Assembly: GCA_016875405.1 (NCBI GenBank)
Contig: VGRJ01000004.1
Location: 42,444-106,443 of the forward strand
Length of the DNA: 64,000 bases
DNA from: Deltaproteobacteria bacterium
GTDB taxonomy: Bacteria > Myxococcota_A > Polyangia > Polyangiales > Polyangiaceae
Reading direction: 5' to 3'
Made by a program: the position numbers and the translations under genes
The notes under the pieces: model-generated
What the model was told of the DNA's origin: nothing
The model's database searches: none
The model's input: the letters and a program-made list of their open reading frames with translations, nothing else
Part shown: positions 26,481 to 36,904 of the stretch, one piece after another
Layout: each line of letters starts with the position of its first letter
How positions within the stretch are numbered: position 1 is the stretch's first letter

Positions 26481-26681
26481 TCACCACACCACGAGCTCGG
26501 TCGTGTCCGACGCGAGGTTGTTCGGTGTCTGCCCGCCGAGGAAGAACGCAAAGGCGCTCTGGACCGATGAGCCCATGAACGCGCGCGCCGTGAGGAGGTT
26601 CAGGCCGGCGTTCCAGGTGTTCGGCGCGAGGTCGCCGGTCGCGTTGATGATCTGGCCGCTGGTGCCCTGGAGTTCCGGGTC
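26481..26681 (-). pseudogene. Remnant of a kelch/beta-propeller-like gene (C-terminal 66 codons)
   Basis: The open frame ending at 26481 encodes protein-like sequence only over its last 66 codons: ATGDLAPNTWNAGLNLLTAR, then AFAFFLGGQTP and TTELVVW. This resembles the closing strand of a kelch-type propeller blade (LGG followed by a final Trp). Upstream of Asp (26681) the frame becomes Arg/Pro-rich shadow sequence opposite the peptidase gene, with no credible start or signal peptide. I read it as the 3' remnant of a larger gene whose 5' part was deleted. A very short functional gene is the alternative. Confidence 0.45.
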
Positions 26682-26709
26682 GGCGCTCGCCGGAGGCCGC
26701 CGATGGGGT

Positions 26710-28227
26710 ATGACGAGACCGACCATGACGCGCGCCCGCGCAGCCCTCACGTCGGCCACGGCCACCGCCCTCGCGCTTGCGCTGCTGATCCCCCGGCTCG
26801 GGCGGCAGCCGGGCGGCGACCGCGGAATGGAACACGTTTCAGGCCAAACCGTCGAGAGCCCCGCGCCTCCCGGCGTAGGCAAGCCGGCGCGCTGGCTCGC
26901 GTTCGGCGGGGGCGCCGACCCCAGCTCGAACCAGCTTTCGATGGAGAGCGACCTCGGCCTCGCGGCGGAGCTGCTCGGACCGGGCGGCCTGCTGCTCTTC
27001 GCAGGCGGACCGGGGAGCGACGGCGTCTACGAGCTCTCGGACGCGAACCCTGACGACCCGCTGCTCGTGGCGCTCGGAGAGATCGTGTCGCCGCACGGCG
27101 GGCGGGACGCGCGCTTCCGGAAGACCCGCCTCGCTCCGCATGGACCGGCGACGCGGGAGGCCATCCTCGAAGCGCTCGACCGCGAGCTCGCGGTACGCGG
27201 GCCGCCGCTGCCGATCGTCGTCGCCTGCCACGGCGACGGAGCGGCCGCGCCGCGAGACAACGGGCTCGCGACCTGGGGCGGTGACGCGCTCACGGTCCGC
27301 GATCTCGCGGAGGTGCTCGACCGTGGCTCGAGGCCGACACGGCTCCTCGTTAGCGCATGCTTCTCGGGTGGCCTCGCCGAGCTCGCGTTCGTCGGCGCCA
27401 ACCCCGACGCCGGCGCCACTCCGCAGGACCGCTGCGGCCTCTTCGCGAGTACCTGGGATCTCGAGTCGACCGGCTGCGATCCCGATCCCGAGCGCCGAAA
27501 CCACGAGGGCTATTCGGTGCACGTGCTACACGCGCTGCGAGGCGAGGACCGCGAAGGGCGACCCGCCTCGGTCGACCTCGATGGCGACGGGGCGATCTCG
27601 CTACTCGAAGCGCACACGCGCGCGCGGATTGACTCGCGCGGGCTCGACGTCCCGACGACGACCTCGGAGCGCTGGCTGCGACACGCGGCGCCCACCGACG
27701 GCCCCGCCGAGGCGCTCGAGAACGAGCTGCTCGAGGACGAGGCGACCATCGCCGGCCTCGTGGCGAAGCTCGGCCTCCCGCGCGACCGAACGCGGGCCGA
27801 AGAAGACACGAGACGACGCTACGAGGAGCTCGAGCGCCGCATGGACGAGCTCGCCGAGCGCGAGGACCGCGCCACCGCCGCGCTGGAGGCGGCTCGCCGA
27901 ACGGTCCGCGGCGAGCTGCTCGCGCGCTACCCTGCGCTCGAAGATCCGTGGCACCCCGAGTTCGCGCGGACCCTCGCCAGCGCACGCCCAGAGCTCGCGA
28001 AGCTCGCCATGGAGAGCCCCTCGCACATGCGCTACCTCCGCGCTCGCGACGCGGCCGACGACGCCGCCGACGCGAGCCTCACGGTGGCCCTCGAGCGCGC
28101 GCCGTACGAGCGGCTGGTGCGGGCGTTCGACGACCTCGAGCTCGCGGGCCGCCTCAAGCACCGCGGAGGCGCCGACTGGAAGCGCTACCTTCAGTTCCTG
28201 GCGTGCGAGCGAAGCCGCTTGCGTTGA
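26710..28227 (+). CDS. Caspase/legumain-like (clan CD) cysteine peptidase with EF-hand and coiled coil
   Basis: 505 residues from ATG 26710; ATG 26725 is an alternative. A hydrophobic N-terminal segment (ALTSATATALALALLIP) looks like a signal anchor. Then comes a clan CD core: PIVVACHGDG with catalytic-type His174, and RLLVSACFSGG with Cys217. The spacing (43 residues) and the SACFSGG form fit C13/C14 peptidases. A canonical EF-hand loop DLDGDGAISLLE lies at 289-300. Residues about 365-420 (RYEELERRMDELAEREDR) are a charged coiled coil. Together they predict an exported, possibly Ca-regulated peptidase, which is inference. It is co-directional with thiD, 27 bases downstream. Confidence 0.68.
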   Translation: MTRPTMTRARAALTSATATALALALLIPRLGRQPGGDRGMEHVSGQTVESPAPPGVGKPARWLAFGGGADPSSNQLSMESDLGLAAELLGPGGLLLFAGGPGSDGVYELSDANPDDPLLVALGEIVSPHGGRDARFRKTRLAPHGPATREAILEALDRELAVRGPPLPIVVACHGDGAAAPRDNGLATWGGDALTVRDLAEVLDRGSRPTRLLVSACFSGGLAELAFVGANPDAGATPQDRCGLFASTWDLESTGCDPDPERRNHEGYSVHVLHALRGEDREGRPASVDLDGDGAISLLEAHTRARIDSRGLDVPTTTSERWLRHAAPTDGPAEALENELLEDEATIAGLVAKLGLPRDRTRAEEDTRRRYEELERRMDELAEREDRATAALEAARRTVRGELLARYPALEDPWHPEFARTLASARPELAKLAMESPSHMRYLRARDAADDAADASLTVALERAPYERLVRAFDDLELAGRLKHRGGADWKRYLQFLACERSRLR

Positions 28228-28254
28228 GGCACCCGTCACAGCATACGAGCGCGC

Positions 28255-29061
28255 ATGGAAGGTCGCGTGCTCATCGTGGCGGGATCCGACTCGGGCGGCG
28301 GCGCAGGGCTCCAAGGCGACGTGAAGACCGTCACCTGCCTGGGCTCCTTCGCGTCGACCGCGGTGACCGCGCTCACGGCGCAGAACACTCGCGGCGTCTA
28401 CGGCGTGATGCCCGTCGAGCCGGCGTTCGTCGCGCGGCAGATGGAGGTGGTGCTCGAGGATCTCGGCGCCGACTGCGTGAAGACCGGCATGCTGTTCTCC
28501 GCCGCGATCATCGACGCCGTCGCCCGTACGCTCGAGCGACGCGCGGGCGGAGTCCCGGTGGTGGTCGATCCGGTGATGGTCGCGACGAGCGGCGCGGTAC
28601 TGCTCGAGGCTGACGCGCAGGCCATGCTGAAGCTGCGGCTCGTGCCGATGGCGTCGGTGCTGACGCCGAACGTGCCCGAGGCCGCCTCCTTGACAGGTAT
28701 CAACATCGTCGACGTCGATGACCTGCCCCGCGCTGCCGACGCGCTGCTCGCGATGGGCGCCGGCGCCGTCGTAATGAAGGGCGGCCACTTGCCAGGCGAG
28801 CGGGTGTACGACCTCCTCCGCACCGCCGACGGATACGAGCGCTGGTTCGATGGGCCGCGCATCGCCTCGCGCAACACCCACGGCACGGGGTGCGCGCTCG
28901 CGTCCGGGATCGCGGCCGGGCTCGCTCGAGGGCTCCGGCTCGAGGACGCCGTCGCGCGCGCGCGAAGCTACGTGGCCGAGGCCATCCGACGCGCGCCCGA
29001 CCTCGGCACCGGCGCGGGGCCGATGAACCACGCGCACCCCTGCGAGCCGACCGCGAACTAA
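28255..29061 (+). CDS. thiD: Hydroxymethylpyrimidine/phosphomethylpyrimidine kinase
   Basis: Phosphorylates HMP and HMP-P for thiamine synthesis. The 268 residues show GSDSGGGAGLQGDVKT near the N-terminus, VTALTAQNTRGV, VVVDPVMVATSG, LTPNVPEAASLTG, VVMKGGHLPG and the ATP/anion-hole motif NTHGTGCALAS, all typical of ThiD in the ribokinase fold. ATG 28255 is directly before the conserved start. No TPP riboswitch fits in the 27-base gap to the upstream peptidase gene, and no other thi gene is in the window. Confidence 0.95.
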   Translation: MEGRVLIVAGSDSGGGAGLQGDVKTVTCLGSFASTAVTALTAQNTRGVYGVMPVEPAFVARQMEVVLEDLGADCVKTGMLFSAAIIDAVARTLERRAGGVPVVVDPVMVATSGAVLLEADAQAMLKLRLVPMASVLTPNVPEAASLTGINIVDVDDLPRAADALLAMGAGAVVMKGGHLPGERVYDLLRTADGYERWFDGPRIASRNTHGTGCALASGIAAGLARGLRLEDAVARARSYVAEAIRRAPDLGTGAGPMNHAHPCEPTAN

Positions 29062-29100
29062 CGCTCCCTCGATGCGGGCGATCGCGGTATGTTGGCTACC

Positions 29101-30606
29101 ATGCGTCTCGGGGCCCAGCGGTTCGTTCTCCCCGTTGCGTTCTCCGTCGCAGCGTGCAGCGCGGAGGGTCCGCGCGAAGCCGTGGGGACGGTCGAGGACG
29201 CGGTCATCAACGGCGAGCCAGAGTTCGGGCGACCGGCCGTGGTCGGCTACGCGCGAAACGGCTCGCTCTGCACCGCGACGATCATCGCCGTGAAGGGTAA
29301 CACGGGCTACGCCCTCACCGCGGCGCACTGCGTTGGGGCTGACCCCGGGAGCCTGGTGACGGGCCAGAACATGCTCGACTTCAACGCGAAGAGCTTTCCC
29401 GTCACCAAGGCGGTCGCGCACCCGGGCTACGCCAAGGCACGACTCTTCGATATTGCGGTGCTGACGTTCAGCGGCGCCGACGCCAACACGCCGACGCTGC
29501 CGGTGCTGCCCTCCGCCTCGGACAACCTGAAGAGCGGCAAGTCGGTTGACGTCGTCGGCTACGGCAAGACCACCGACTCAGGCGGCCAGATCGGGATCAA
29601 GCACCACCTCGTCATGAACGTGAAGACGGTGACCAGCCTGCGCCTCGTCTACGATCAAGGGGCCGGCGGCCTCTGCTCGGGCGACAGCGGCGGGCCGACG
29701 ATCTACACGCCCTCCGACCCGTTCGTCGCAGGCGTGCACTCGTTCGTGAGCAGCAACAACGGCAGCTGCCTCGTCGAGGGCACCGACATCCGGGCGAGCG
29801 CGTTCCTCGACTCGTTCATTACCCCGACGATCGAGGGCAAGCCGATCGGCCTTCAGACCTGCAACCAATGCACCGAGGCTCACGCCTTCAGCGGCACCTG
29901 CACGAAAGCCGTCTCGAAGTGCTACCAGAGTAAGTCTTGCAGCACGTACGACGCCTGCATCGGCAAGTGCAAGACGGCGACCTGTTCGCTCGAATGCGAG
30001 CTCGCGAGCCCCGCTGGCAAGAAGCTCTACGACGCGCTCCTCGCATGCATCTGCGACGACGCTTGCGCGGCCGAGTGCGCGGACGCGGCGTTCTGCAACC
30101 CGCCGACATGCGGCATGACCGTGGCCGGCGCGAGCTGCGAGTCGTGCCTCGAGGCGAGCTGCTGCGCCGAGGCCCAGGCCTGCTCGAAGAGCGTCACCTG
30201 CCTCGAGTGCACCGGCGCGCTGATTCCGGGCGCAGAGTGCGCGGACGACACGACGACCGCCGCGTACGAGAGCTGCCTCGCCACGAGCTGCGCCGACGCC
30301 TGTGGCATCGCGCCTCCGCCCGAGCCGACGACCACGACGACGACGGGCGCGGGCAGCGCAGGGGGAGCCGCCGAGACGACCGCGACCACCGGCGCGACCA
30401 CCGGCGCGACAGGCGGCGCCGGCGGTGCGGAGCCCGAGCCAGGCACGCCTGTCGTCGTCGAGTCGAGCTGCAGCGTCGGGCGGACGGTCCCGGGCTCGCG
30501 GACGAGCGGAGTCGCGGCCGCGTTCCTCGCGAGCCTCACGTCGCTAGGCGTCGTGGCTCGGCGACGCCGCAGGAACGGACTGCGCGCCCGCGACGCGCAA
30601 GACTAG
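29101..30606 (+). CDS. Secreted trypsin-like serine protease with Cys-rich region and MYXO-CTERM-like tail
   Basis: 501 residues from ATG 29101 (ATG 29089 is possible). A short hydrophobic signal ends in AACS, a possible lipobox. The S1 peptidase domain has EDAVINGEPEFGRPAVVG, LTAAHC (His76), FDIAVL (Asp117) and CSGDSGGP (Ser196). Residues about 245-405 are Cys-rich (CNQCTEAHAF, CLEASCCAEAQAC). A Thr/Gly/Ala linker follows, then a Cys, a hydrophobic helix and RRRRR, the MYXO-CTERM-like sorting tail that anchors myxobacterial surface proteins. The catalytic triad is complete. The thiD gene ends 39 bases upstream. A surface-exposed protease is the likely role. Confidence 0.88.
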   Translation: MRLGAQRFVLPVAFSVAACSAEGPREAVGTVEDAVINGEPEFGRPAVVGYARNGSLCTATIIAVKGNTGYALTAAHCVGADPGSLVTGQNMLDFNAKSFPVTKAVAHPGYAKARLFDIAVLTFSGADANTPTLPVLPSASDNLKSGKSVDVVGYGKTTDSGGQIGIKHHLVMNVKTVTSLRLVYDQGAGGLCSGDSGGPTIYTPSDPFVAGVHSFVSSNNGSCLVEGTDIRASAFLDSFITPTIEGKPIGLQTCNQCTEAHAFSGTCTKAVSKCYQSKSCSTYDACIGKCKTATCSLECELASPAGKKLYDALLACICDDACAAECADAAFCNPPTCGMTVAGASCESCLEASCCAEAQACSKSVTCLECTGALIPGAECADDTTTAAYESCLATSCADACGIAPPPEPTTTTTTGAGSAGGAAETTATTGATTGATGGAGGAEPEPGTPVVVESSCSVGRTVPGSRTSGVAAAFLASLTSLGVVARRRRRNGLRARDAQD

Positions 30607-30708
30607 CCTGAGACGAGGCTCGAACGGTCGCCCTCGCGGAGCCACTCGACTCGCGCTTCCGGGGTGCGGCTTCGGAGGAGTCGCGCTAGCGTCCGACATT
30701 GCTCCCCG

Positions 30709-33700
30709 ATGAACGCGCCGAACGTCCGGAAGCACGTCGCGATCGCGCTTGTGTCTGCATGCGTGCTGCTCGTGCAGATCGCGGTGACGCGTCTCCTCAG
30801 CAGCCTGCTCTCGTACCATTGGGCGTTCTCGGCGGTCTCGCTGTCGATGCTCGGCGCGGTGGCGCCGGGTCTATGGCTGACCCTCACCGACCGTCGCCCG
30901 CCGTTGGACCGCGTCCTCCTCGCAGCGGGGCTCCTCGTACCGGCCGGCGTCGCGGCGCTGGTTCATGGTCAACCGTACGTCGAAGGCTACGGCGTCGCCT
31001 TCAGCGTCATTTGCCTCCTCCCGTCGCTCGCGTGCCTGGGCACCGCCCTGTGCCTCTTGCTACTGGAAGCCGACGGCGCGGAGCTCGGCCGCCGCTACGG
31101 TGGCGAGCGGCTCGGCGCCTGCACAGGCGCGCTCGCGGTGGTGCCGCTCCTCGAGCGACTCGGGACGCCGGAGCTCGCCGCGTGCGCCGGCTTTTTGCCG
31201 CTCCTCGCGCACGAGCTACTCGCCGAGGAAGCGCGGCGCTGGCCCGGTCGGCTCGCGGCAGTCGCGCTCGGAGCGTCGGTGGCGCTCGGGCTACCATATC
31301 GAGTCGAGGCGACGAAGCTCGATGCGCACGCGGGTCCACGGACGCCGATGCTCGCGCGCTGGACGCCGACCGCGCGGCTTGCGATCTTCCCTTCGCCGCC
31401 CTCCTCGGACGAGAGCTTCCCGGGTGGCATGGGCACGAACGCGCCGAATGCTCCCGCCCCTGAGGTCCTCTGGCTCGCGGAGGACGCCTCGGCCGGCACA
31501 CCGATCGTCCGCTTCGACGGCGACGCGTCCCACGTTCAGCAGCTGCTCTACGACGTGCGAAGCGTCGCGTATCAGCTCGGGCGGCCGGCGCGCGTCGCGG
31601 TCGTGGGCGCGGGCGGCGGACGCGACGTGCTCACCGCGCACCTCGCCGGGGCGTCGACGATCGACGCGATCGAGCTGAACGCGGGGCTCGTCGCCACCAT
31701 GCGCCGTGAGCTTGCGGGCTTCAGCGGCGGCGTCTACGACCTCCCCGGCGTCACCGCGGTCGTAGGCGATGGCCGCGGCGTGCTCGCGCGCTCCGCGGGG
31801 GGCTACGACGTCATCCAGCTCGCGATGACCGACAGCTCGGCCGCGAGCCCGGCGGGGGCGTTCTCGCTGCCCGAGAACGGGGTGTACACGGTCGAGGCGT
31901 ACCGGCTGTACTTCAGCCGCCTCGCCCGCGACGGCGTCGTCTCGACGAGTCGGTCGATGGCGGTTGGCTTCGGCTTTGAGGTCCAGCGCCTCTTGCTCTT
32001 GATCAAGACCGCCCTCGTCGAGGAAGGGGTCGACGAGCCGCTGCGCCACCTCGCGGTGATCGAGGCGGGCAAGGTCGCGACCGTGCTCGTGTCGCGCTCG
32101 CCGCTCTCGCGGGAGCGCGTCGCCCGCCTCCACGAGGTCGCGAACGAGCGCGGGTTCACGGTGCCCCTCCCCGCAGCGCCGAACACGCCGGTCCCTCAGC
32201 ACCTGACGTCAATCCTCGAGCGCGGCGCCGCCTCGTTCGAGCAGCAGGGCTTCGCGCTCGCGCCGCCGACGGACGACAGCCCGTTCTTCTTCCAGATGAT
32301 CTCGCCGTTTCGCGTGCCTTCCGTGCCGCTCGTCGAGAAGCTCGGCATCGCCGCCGCCTCGGTGAAGACCTTGCGCACCTTGCTCACGGCGGTCGCGGGC
32401 CTCACCCTCGCGCTGTTGCTCGCACCGTTGTTCGCGCGCCGTCGGCTCGCTCGCGGCCCGAGCCTCTGGGTGGGGAGCGCTTACTTCCTCGCGCTCGGCG
32501 TCGCGTTCGCGGTGCTCGAGCTTTGCTGGCTTCAGCGCGCGGTGCTCTACCTCGGACACCCAAGCCTCGCCACGACCGCCGCGCTCGGCTTCGTCCTGCT
32601 CGGAGCCGCCGCGGGCTCGCTGGTCGCGCGACACGTCACGCTCGCGGCTGCAGAGCGGTGGGGCTTCGTCCTCGCGGGCGCGACGATGGCGGTCCATCTG
32701 CTCCTTCAGCCGGTCTTCACGAGGACCCTCGGTGCGCCCGTCGCGGTGCGCCTCGTCCTGACGGGAGCGCTCCTCGCGCCTCCCGCGGTGCTGATGGGCG
32801 TCGCGTTTCCGCTCGGGATGCGCGCGTTCGGAGACGGACCCAAGAGCTGGTTCTGGGCAGTGCATGGAGCGGGGACCGTGCTCGCGACCGTGGCCACCGT
32901 TGCGCTCGCGATGCGTCAAGGCCTCCTCCGCACGGGGCTCTTCGGCGGCGGCTGCTACCTCGCCGCGTGGCTCCTCATGCGCGAGCGTGAACGAGGGCGG
33001 GCAATTCGAAAGGCGGCTGTCGCGCTCGCCGCGCTACCGCTCGCCTTGACGAGCGCGTCGCTCTTCGCGTCCCTCGTCGAGATGATGCGTGCGCGCGTCC
33101 GCTACCCCATCGATCTCGAGTGGATGGAGGGCGGCCAGCTCCTAATGGCCGACCGCCTGCTCCGCGGTCTGCCGCTCTACGACGCGTGCTCCGACGGCTA
33201 CATCCCGTTCGCCTACCCGCCGGTCCACGCCGCCTTCGTCGCGCTCGCCGCGAAGCTGTTCGGCCTCGAGTACCCGGTCGCGCGCATGGTGAGCATCCTC
33301 GGCTTCGCGCTCGTTTGCGCGCTCCTCGCAGGCGAGGCGCACCGAGTCGCAGGGCGTGGCACGCGCGGCGCGTTCGCGGCCCTCGCAACCCTCGGCTGGC
33401 TTGCCGCGAGCTACCCGACCTCGGGCGCGTGGTACGACCTCGTCCGCGTCGACTCGACCTGCATGGGCCTTCTCACCGCGGGGATCGTGCTGTCCTTGCC
33501 GCCGCACGGGGCGCGCCCGCGCGCGAGGCTCTCGGGGACGCGCACGGTCTTCGCCGCCGTGTTGCTCGTGGGGGCCGCCTTTGCGAAGCAGAGCGCTGTC
33601 TTGTTCTTGCCGTGGATCGTCGCGTTCTCCGTCGCGCGTGAGTGGCGTAGCGGCCTGCGTCTTGGCGCGCTCGTCGGAGCCCTCGCGGCAGGCTCGCTCC

Positions 33701-34983
33701 TCATCGCGAACCGAGCCTCACACGGCATGTTCTGGATCCTCGTCTTCGACGTGATGGGCCACCACCCGCTCCTGCCCGAGCTCTTCCGCAGCGCCCTGCT
33801 CACGCTCGCGTTCTTCGCTCCGTTCGTCGTGCTCTTGCCGCCCGTCGCAGGCTGGCTGTTCTTAAAGCGAAAGCTGCCGATTCGCGTGGTGTTCTGGGTC
33901 GGCCTCGCGCTCAACGCGACGGTCGTCTCGCTCTTCACCTGCTCGAAGGTCGGCGCCTACATCAACAACATCATGACCGCGACGATCTTCGTGCCCGCGG
34001 CGACGATCATGCTGGGCGCTGCGCTCCTCGACTCGATGCCGCGACGCAGCGCCCTGCGCGGAGCCATCGCCGCGGCCGGCGTCCTCACGCTCGGCTACCT
34101 CCTCTCGGCGCAGCACATTCATCGCGCCGAGGTCGTCCCGTCGCGGCGTGAGTGGGACACCGCCGTGTCGCTCATCCGATACGTCCGCGACCTCCCCGGA
34201 ACCGTGCTCTTTCCCGCCCATCCCTATCTTCCGCGACGCCTCGGCAAGGCCGGACGACAGGCGCACGAGCAGGGCTACGTGGACGTCGTGGGATCACCAA
34301 TCGAGTCGATCGATCTCGCCACCTGCGCCGCCAACCTCGACGGTGATTTCCTCATCGTGAACGACAAGACCGACCCGCGCTTCCTCGAGCTGCTCGAGGT
34401 CGCCTACGAGCCGGTGGACGAGCTGCCTCGAACGGCGCGAATGGTGATCGGAAAATTCACTCAGCCCGCGAAGCTCTACGCGAGACGCCGCGGCGACTCG
34501 TGGCAAGCCGCGCGCGCAAACCGGCGGAAGCTCTTCGACTTCGAGTCGGGGGAGCTTGGCGGCTGGACCCGCTCGGGCAAGGCCTTCGTACCCGGAGCCA
34601 GCGTCGCGCTGCTTGACCATCAACAGCCCGTGAGCGGCCACGCCGGTCACTTCTTCGTCAACTCGTACCACCCGTCGCTGCTCGACGAGGCCACCGGCAC
34701 CGCCACGTCGCCTCCGTTCGCGATCGATCGCGCGCGCCTCGGTTTTCGTGCTGGAGGGGGAGCCTCTCATCGGCTCCGGGTCGAGCTCGTCGTCGACGGC
34801 GTGGTGGTCCGCTCGCTCGAGGGCACCGGAAGGAGCATGGTCGAGCAGCTCGTCCCCGTCGTGTGGGACGTGACCGAGTGGCTTGGGCGCGAAGGGCGCA
34901 TCGTGCTTCGCGACGACGACGGAGGCGATTGGGGACACTTGCTCGTAGACGCCTTCGAGCTCTTCGATCCGGCGGGGACCTGA
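30709..34983 (+). CDS. Fusion: spermidine-synthase-like membrane protein + GT-C-like membrane region + C-terminal beta-sandwich
   Basis: 1,424 residues in one uninterrupted frame from ATG 30709. Part 1 (about 1-750) is a membrane-bound spermidine-synthase-like protein: N-terminal helices (VRKHVAIALVSACVLLVQIA), a SAM/dcSAM fold at about 295-480 (VAVVGAGGGRDVLTAHLAGA, IELN, FSLPENGVYT), then more helices. Part 2 (about 780-1200) has many helices and a luminal acidic loop RYPIDLEWMEGG (Asp802) followed by RLLRGLPLYDACSDGYIPFA, as in GT-C (PMT/ArnT-like) glycosyltransferases. Part 3 (about 1276-1420) is a beta-sandwich (FESGELGGWTRSG, FRAGGGASHRLRVELVVDG, DDGGDWGHLLVDAFELF) resembling carbohydrate-binding modules. 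Spermidine synthase activity is not certain because the domain lacks its usual partner SpeD nearby. Confidence 0.8.
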   Translation: MNAPNVRKHVAIALVSACVLLVQIAVTRLLSSLLSYHWAFSAVSLSMLGAVAPGLWLTLTDRRPPLDRVLLAAGLLVPAGVAALVHGQPYVEGYGVAFSVICLLPSLACLGTALCLLLLEADGAELGRRYGGERLGACTGALAVVPLLERLGTPELAACAGFLPLLAHELLAEEARRWPGRLAAVALGASVALGLPYRVEATKLDAHAGPRTPMLARWTPTARLAIFPSPPSSDESFPGGMGTNAPNAPAPEVLWLAEDASAGTPIVRFDGDASHVQQLLYDVRSVAYQLGRPARVAVVGAGGGRDVLTAHLAGASTIDAIELNAGLVATMRRELAGFSGGVYDLPGVTAVVGDGRGVLARSAGGYDVIQLAMTDSSAASPAGAFSLPENGVYTVEAYRLYFSRLARDGVVSTSRSMAVGFGFEVQRLLLLIKTALVEEGVDEPLRHLAVIEAGKVATVLVSRSPLSRERVARLHEVANERGFTVPLPAAPNTPVPQHLTSILERGAASFEQQGFALAPPTDDSPFFFQMISPFRVPSVPLVEKLGIAAASVKTLRTLLTAVAGLTLALLLAPLFARRRLARGPSLWVGSAYFLALGVAFAVLELCWLQRAVLYLGHPSLATTAALGFVLLGAAAGSLVARHVTLAAAERWGFVLAGATMAVHLLLQPVFTRTLGAPVAVRLVLTGALLAPPAVLMGVAFPLGMRAFGDGPKSWFWAVHGAGTVLATVATVALAMRQGLLRTGLFGGGCYLAAWLLMRERERGRAIRKAAVALAALPLALTSASLFASLVEMMRARVRYPIDLEWMEGGQLLMADRLLRGLPLYDACSDGYIPFAYPPVHAAFVALAAKLFGLEYPVARMVSILGFALVCALLAGEAHRVAGRGTRGAFAALATLGWLAASYPTSGAWYDLVRVDSTCMGLLTAGIVLSLPPHGARPRARLSGTRTVFAAVLLVGAAFAKQSAVLFLPWIVAFSVAREWRSGLRLGALVGALAAGSLLIANRASHGMFWILVFDVMGHHPLLPELFRSALLTLAFFAPFVVLLPPVAGWLFLKRKLPIRVVFWVGLALNATVVSLFTCSKVGAYINNIMTATIFVPAATIMLGAALLDSMPRRSALRGAIAAAGVLTLGYLLSAQHIHRAEVVPSRREWDTAVSLIRYVRDLPGTVLFPAHPYLPRRLGKAGRQAHEQGYVDVVGSPIESIDLATCAANLDGDFLIVNDKTDPRFLELLEVAYEPVDELPRTARMVIGKFTQPAKLYARRRGDSWQAARANRRKLFDFESGELGGWTRSGKAFVPGASVALLDHQQPVSGHAGHFFVNSYHPSLLDEATGTATSPPFAIDRARLGFRAGGGASHRLRVELVVDGVVVRSLEGTGRSMVEQLVPVVWDVTEWLGREGRIVLRDDDGGDWGHLLVDAFELFDPAGT

Positions 34984-34989
34984 GGCTCG

Positions 34990-35375
34990 ATGTGCGTTCG
35001 AGTCGTCGGCGCCGCTATCGCGCGTGGGGAAAAGACCTTCGCCGCGCGCCGAAGCGCGGTGATGACCGAGCCGCTCCGCTGGGAGTTTCCGGGTGGGAAG
35101 GTGGAGCCCGGCGAGACGGACGTCGAGGCGCTCTCGCGCGAGCTCGTCGAGGAGTTCGGGGTCGAGGTGGCGGTAGGCGAGCTTGTCGGCAGCGCCGAGA
35201 TCACGCGCGGCGAGCGCATCCTCCTGCTCGTCGTCTACCGCGCGACGCTGGTCGGCGGCGAGCCCACGCCGAGCGAACACGACATGGCAGGCTTCTTCGA
35301 CGACGATGCGCTCACGAGCCTTGACTGGGCGGAGGCCGACATTCCGATCGTACGCGCCCTCCTCGCGCGGCGCCG

Positions 35376-35379
<4 letters not shown>
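34990..35379 (+). CDS. Nudix hydrolase, MutT-like
   Basis: 129 residues with an intact Nudix box at 36-58 (GKVEPGETDVEALSRELVEE then FGV), matching GX5EX7REUXEEXGU. The N-terminal VRVVGAAIARG and WEFPGGK are typical of MutT/CTP-pyrophosphohydrolase-like members, which clear oxidised or non-canonical nucleotides. ATG 34990 is 6 bases after the fusion gene's stop, so it may be co-transcribed. Its stop overlaps the convergent sigma54-activator gene by 4 bases. The substrate is not predictable from sequence. Confidence 0.9.
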
Positions 35380-36773
<1,394 letters not shown>

Positions 36774-36776
36774 GCG

Positions 36777-36784
36777 CTCCCTCT
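36777..36784 (-). promoter_or_regulatory. Ribosome-binding site supporting a TTG start
   Basis: On the minus strand AGAGGGAG ends three bases before TTG 36773. There is no ATG in frame near the receiver's first beta strand, so this site is what decides the start of the sigma54 activator. Confidence 0.5.
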
Positions 36785-36864
36785 GCCTCGTCGAGGAGCA
36801 TGCCCGACGCGCGCGCGCGAATCCAGCGACACCACACAGGAAGAATGGACGTGACTCGTGCACG

Positions 36865-36892
36865 TTGACGCAGTGACTCGAGCCGCTACTCT
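36865..36892 (+). promoter_or_regulatory. Candidate sigma70-type promoter of the helical-repeat/HD operon
   Basis: TTGACG (36865-36870) and TACTCT (36887-36892) are separated by 16 bases. The predicted transcription start would be only a few bases before ATG 36905, giving a near-leaderless message. It lies in the 131-base divergent gap between the sigma54 activator and this operon. I did not find a GG-N10-GC sigma54 element here. Confidence 0.3.
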
Positions 36893-36904
36893 CCGTCACG
36901 TCCG

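Noticed and set aside
28228..28254. TPP riboswitch before thiD
   Set aside because: The gap to the upstream gene is only 27 bases, too short for a riboswitch.
30605..30620. AGCCT/AGGCT inverted repeat after the protease gene
   Set aside because: Five-base stem with no T-run; too weak to call a terminator.
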